DNA from: a virus
DNA: 22,966 bases
Reading direction: 5' to 3' (one strand)
IMG/VR virus record: IMGVR_UViG_3300037258_000018
Span: 1 to 22,966 of that record
Shown: piece by piece, positions 20,400 through 22,966 of the stretch
Layout: each line of letters begins with the position of its first letter
Position numbering within the stretch: the stretch's first letter is position 1
Notes under the pieces: model-generated
Told to the model about the DNA's origin: nothing
What the model saw: the letters and a program-made list of their open reading frames with translations, nothing else
The model's database searches: none
Position numbers and translations under genes: made by a program

Positions 20400-21557
20400 T
20401 TAAACCGCGGTCGCCGAAATCTTGGCAATCTCGTTGTTTCCGGCCGTATAGGTCCCAGTAACGGTGAAGTTCGTAAGCTGCGCCGTGCCTGCAACTGTCA
20501 CGGTCGTTGATGCGAAATTCTGCCCGGCAGGTTCAACCGCGTAAATGCCGATTCCACCCTGTACAGAATTGTCCACAACGGGGGCTGCGGTGATGTTGAT
20601 GGCGGCATCCGCGCTCAACACATACACGCCAATTCCACCCGGGGTTCCGCTCGTCTGCGAGGCAATCGTACCTACGGTCACGCCATTGGAACTCACGACC
20701 GCGCCGATAAGCAACGGGCCGGATTCCGAGTTGACGCTGTTGACGGTGAGGCCGGTTCCGCTCGTGACTGCGGTTGCAGTGCCCGAGAATCCGGCGTTCT
20801 GCAATCCAATCACCGTACCTGCCGCAACACTCGATCCGCTCACGGCGTCGCCGAAATTCAACGAACCATCCGCAACCGCGGTCACAACCATGTAACCGCT
20901 CGTGCTGGTAACGGCACCCGCGAGGGTCCCGGTAGCCGCAGCGGACATTTCGTATGTGCCGCGCGAGCCGTAGCCGTAACCAGCCGTGACGGTAAGCTGT
21001 TGCACAATGGTCGTGCCACTCGGAATGTTCGACGCGCTGATTACGTCGCCTGGCAGTAAGAGCCCGGCGGTATCTGCCGTAATGGTCAAGGTCGTGCCGG
21101 CGACTACTGACGCCGTGCCGGTTCCCGTGAATCCGCCGACCGCAGTGACGGTGCCGAGTGTCGGCGTGGAGTTCGCTGCAATCGGTGCCCCGTCATTCGG
21201 GTCCGCGTAAACTTTCATGCCGGGGGTTGCGCCAGTCGCAAACTCGGCCCACAAGTCACCGCCATTGATGAGCGTGACCATGAAACCCGCCGGAATCAAC
21301 AGCGTGCTCTCGCCGAGAAATTCGGTGATGAGCGCCTGTTCACTACGCTGGCAGAAACCGAGTTGGTATCCGCTCACAAAGGATTGCGAAACCTGACCGG
21401 CCGGACCAACCCACGCGAAGTTACCGACGAGCAATCCGCCCTCGGGTGCGACGAGCGCGCCGGGACCGGCGACGATGCTGGAATACGGATTGAGCGAGGC
21501 AAAATCGCCCTTGACGCCGGGAGCTTGAAGGCGGTTCACTTTATTGGGAAACGGCAT
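20400..21557 (-). CDS. Cement-like capsid decoration protein carrying a run of beta modules
   Basis: This is a 385-residue protein. Residues 1-128 and about 356-385 together form a cement-type domain (VKGDFASLNPYSSI, GLLVGNFAWVGPAG, LIPAGFMVTLINGGDLWAEF, VYADPNDGAPIA, then TNFTVTGTYTAGNNEIAKIS). Residues of about 140-345 are two to three Gly/Thr/Val-rich beta modules inserted near the end of that domain. The paralogue after the capsid gene lacks them. The longer open frame (to 21665) is rejected: ATG at 21557 has AGGACA at good spacing, and the first residues fit. The protein should decorate the capsid outside, so the modules would be displayed on the virion surface. Confidence 0.75.
   Translation of the reverse strand: MPFPNKVNRLQAPGVKGDFASLNPYSSIVAGPGALVAPEGGLLVGNFAWVGPAGQVSQSFVSGYQLGFCQRSEQALITEFLGESTLLIPAGFMVTLINGGDLWAEFATGATPGMKVYADPNDGAPIAANSTPTLGTVTAVGGFTGTGTASVVAGTTLTITADTAGLLLPGDVISASNIPSGTTIVQQLTVTAGYGYGSRGTYEMSAAATGTLAGAVTSTSGYMVVTAVADGSLNFGDAVSGSSVAAGTVIGLQNAGFSGTATAVTSGTGLTVNSVNSESGPLLIGAVVSSNGVTVGTIASQTSGTPGGIGVYVLSADAAINITAAPVVDNSVQGGIGIYAVEPAGQNFASTTVTVAGTAQLTNFTVTGTYTAGNNEIAKISATAV
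20523..21137 (-). repeat. Tandem beta modules in the cement-like protein
   Basis: Module 1 (about 141-217) has VAGTTLTITADTAGLLLPGD, VISASNIPSGTTIVQQLTVT and GSRGTYEMSAAATG. Module 2 (about 218-254) has GYMVVTAVADGSLNFGDAVS followed by GSSVAAGTVIG and then lacks a GTY end. Module 3 (about 257-345) has GTGLTVNSVNSESGPLLIGA, VVSSNGVTVGTIASQTSGTP and GGIGVYVLSADAAI, plus a partial extra GGIGIYAVEPAGQNFASTTV. All follow T-L-T-V-T-A, L-x-x-G-x-x-V, GTxI, GxGxY order. Confidence 0.7.
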
Positions 21558-21597
21558 TGTCGTGTGTCCTGTGCTGCTGTCTGTCGTTGATCGAAAC

Positions 21598-22329
21598 TTA
21601 TTTGAGCCGGCCGTAGCCGGGAATGACTGCTTGCATGCCGGCGACAACCGCCGCATCGGAAGCAATCACGGGAGTCGATGCCGTCGCTTTGTCGCGAGCG
21701 AGCTTGAAAATTGTTCCATACGCCGAAGGGTCAACCCCGTCCACACTGACGCCGAGCTTGACGAGCGCAGCCTTGTACACTTCCGCGGCGGTGTCATACT
21801 GAACCGCGCCAATCGTGGTCTCAACATCGCGCCGTGCGGTATGCAGAGCATCACGAGCATCGAGCGCGACCTTGATGGCGGCGTCCGTCGCTTTCTTGTC
21901 CTTGGCAGGTTCGGCACCGGCTTGACCGGACTTGCTCGCGCCCGTCACGGATTCTTTCGGCTGCACGTCCACGTCGGCATCGTTGGTGCCTTCCGGGTCG
22001 TCCTTGTCCTTGGAGTCACGCGCCTTATCCTTGGCGTCTTTCTTTTCCTCATCGCTCATGGCGTCCCACGCTTTGGCATCCATACCCTCGGGCATGTCCT
22101 CGTCCTCACCGCGCGGGTTGTCACCCTCGCCGGCCGCGTCCTTGCCTTTCTTGTCCTTCGCCTTGTCCTTTTGTTCCAACTCTTTCGGGCCGAGGCCGCT
22201 GTTGTCGTCCTTGCCCTTTTTGTCGGTGGCGAGCATCGTGGCGAGCGCGGAAATAACCTTGGGGTCGCTGGCGTCGGTGGCGAGCAATCCGGCTGCTTTG
22301 AGGCCGGCGGCGATGGCAGAGAGTTTCAT
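21598..22329 (-). CDS. Acidic scaffold-like head protein
   Basis: This 243-residue protein has a very charged middle (about residues 36-150), rich in Lys, Asp and Glu, with runs such as KGKDDNSGLGPKELEQKDK and KAWDAMSDEEKKDAKDKARD. The C-terminal third is a more ordered helix region: ARDALHTARRDVETTIGAVQ, DTAAEVYKAALVKLGV. Similar acidic regions and AR-x-AL...A...V-x-x-x-x-G ends occur, as I recall, at the C-terminus of DUF2213 proteins in related phages. Here they form a separate ORF 45 bases after the DUF2213 stop. A capsid scaffold role is therefore inferred. Protein composition is unlike its neighbours. Confidence 0.65.
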   Translation of the reverse strand: MKLSAIAAGLKAAGLLATDASDPKVISALATMLATDKKGKDDNSGLGPKELEQKDKAKDKKGKDAAGEGDNPRGEDEDMPEGMDAKAWDAMSDEEKKDAKDKARDSKDKDDPEGTNDADVDVQPKESVTGASKSGQAGAEPAKDKKATDAAIKVALDARDALHTARRDVETTIGAVQYDTAAEVYKAALVKLGVSVDGVDPSAYGTIFKLARDKATASTPVIASDAAVVAGMQAVIPGYGRLK

Positions 22330-22374
22330 AGTTCGTGTCCGTGTCGGGTTATGTAAAACGACTGAGCCGTGAGA

Positions 22375-22941
22375 TTAGCGCTTGGCCCGTAGCAATGTCA
22401 ACTGTCCATCGGCAACCATCACATCGGGACCCGCACGGCCAGCCTCAACGAGGGCTACGTGATTAGCCACGATTTGAGTCATGCGACCGTCATACTTGAC
22501 GCCATCGGGAGAGGTTCCCGCGGTCATGTCAGGCACATAGCGATAGCCGCAACTCAACTCTTTTTGCCGGCCGCTCTCGACTGCCTCGATACCTTCGCGG
22601 TCCCATAGCGTGAGGTCCGCTTTTAGGTATGGGTAGGAGAACCGAACGTTGCTCACGGTGCCGACGATGAAATACTTTTGCGGGTCGTCCGCGCTCACAG
22701 CGATGTGTTGCGACATGAGCGGCACGCGCTCGTATGTCTTGATGGCCGCCTCAATTTCCGCGCTGTCTCGATACAGCATGTAGATTTTCGCGGGGTCGAG
22801 GCCGAGAGCTTCTGCGCCGGGAATCTCGCTGCCCATGTACGGGCATACGTTCGCTTTCGAGATGTTGCAATCCGTGACGACCAAGTGACCGTCAATTGTT
22901 TCCATGCGTCGGTCGAACGCGAGCCGGCGCGCCGAATCCAT
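22375..22941 (-). CDS. Prohead protein, DUF2213 family (possible protease or scaffold partner)
   Basis: This protein has 188 residues from ATG at 22941; the frame remains open to the right edge. DUF2213 pattern: LAFDRRMETIDGHLVVTDCN, ISKANVCPYMGSEIPGAEAL, GLDPAKIYMLYRDSAEIEAA, RVPLMSQHIAVSADDPQ, IVGTVSNVRFSYPYLKADLT, ELSCGYRYVPDMTAGTSPDG and IVANHVALVEAGRAGPDVMV. The final HVALVExGRAG motif recalls the Ser/His-containing core of prohead protease-like proteins, but I cannot assign catalytic residues. Start choice: ATG 22941 fits homologue beginnings (MDSARRLAFDRR), yet no clear ribosome-binding site is seen. ATG 22905 or a start outside the window are alternatives. Portal and terminase genes are expected to the right. 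Confidence 0.85.
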   Translation of the reverse strand: MDSARRLAFDRRMETIDGHLVVTDCNISKANVCPYMGSEIPGAEALGLDPAKIYMLYRDSAEIEAAIKTYERVPLMSQHIAVSADDPQKYFIVGTVSNVRFSYPYLKADLTLWDREGIEAVESGRQKELSCGYRYVPDMTAGTSPDGVKYDGRMTQIVANHVALVEAGRAGPDVMVADGQLTLLRAKR

Positions 22942-22966
22942 TGCTGAGCCGCAGTCGGGCTCCAAC

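Noticed and set aside
19434-20510. Long + strand open frame (358 codons) opposite the capsid gene
   Set aside because: It is antisense to a clearly recognised DUF2184 gene, rich in Arg/His/Val/Gly as expected for a shadow frame in GC-rich DNA, and has no recognisable motif or ribosome-binding site.
21544-22356. + strand open frame of 270 codons opposite the scaffold-like gene, with hydrophobic stretches
   Set aside because: The Leu/Val/Phe runs mirror the Lys/Asp/Glu codons of the acidic protein on the other strand; start and end do not fit any unit.
1-22966. Defence system, diversity-generating retroelement, CRISPR array or tRNA
   Set aside because: I looked for reverse transcriptase motifs, variable-repeat pairs, regularly spaced repeats and cloverleaf ends and saw none; all genes fit virion, lysis or replication roles.

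Overview
The window is a late-gene block of a contractile-tailed (myovirus-type) double-stranded DNA phage or prophage. The host is most likely Gram-negative, because the lysis cassette ends in a nested Rz/Rz1-type spanin pair. The DNA is GC-rich and densely coding. I found no tRNA, CRISPR array, insertion sequence or integrase, and no gene-free stretch longer than about 70 bases.

Layout. One gene lies on the + strand at the left edge: the C-terminal part of a family A DNA polymerase (2-958). Everything else is one long minus-strand transcription unit, read from right to left. Head genes come first: a DUF2213 prohead protein, an acidic scaffold-like protein, a cement-type decoration protein, the DUF2184 major capsid protein, a second cement-type paralogue and a conserved small protein. 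The neck follows: a DUF4054 adaptor, an HK97-gp10-like tail-completion protein, an uncharacterised neck protein and a gp12-like neck terminator. Then come the DUF3383 sheath, the DUF3277 tube, two overlapping chaperone frames joined by a -1 frameshift site, and a short tape measure with a lysozyme-like domain. The baseplate genes are a Dit-like protein, a Pam3-gp18-like plug, an E217-gp41-like hub, a Gp138-type spike fused to a fibre, a gp25-like wedge, a gpJ-like wedge and a DUF2612 protein carrying three PASTA repeats. A tail fibre and the lysis cassette end the block: a coiled-coil membrane protein, GH24 endolysin, two small membrane proteins, an i-spanin and a nested o-spanin.

Genes mostly overlap by 1-8 bases or are separated by a few bases, which points to coupled translation. 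The gene order matches head-neck-tail-baseplate-lysis assembly order.

Main points of interest. (1) A similar Gly/Thr/Val-rich beta module is inserted in loops of four unrelated virion proteins: cement protein, DUF4054 adaptor, sheath and gpJ wedge. A module-free cement paralogue in the same window serves as an internal control. (2) Three PASTA-like repeats are built into a baseplate protein. (3) A heptamer G GGT TTT in the correct frame, followed five bases later by an all-GC hairpin, joins the two tail-chaperone frames. (4) A strong intrinsic-terminator structure sits just after the capsid gene but inside the next coding region. (5) A 59-residue two-helix membrane ORF begins at the codon directly after the in-frame stop of another small membrane protein.

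Family names come from recognising sequence patterns by eye; no database search was run.
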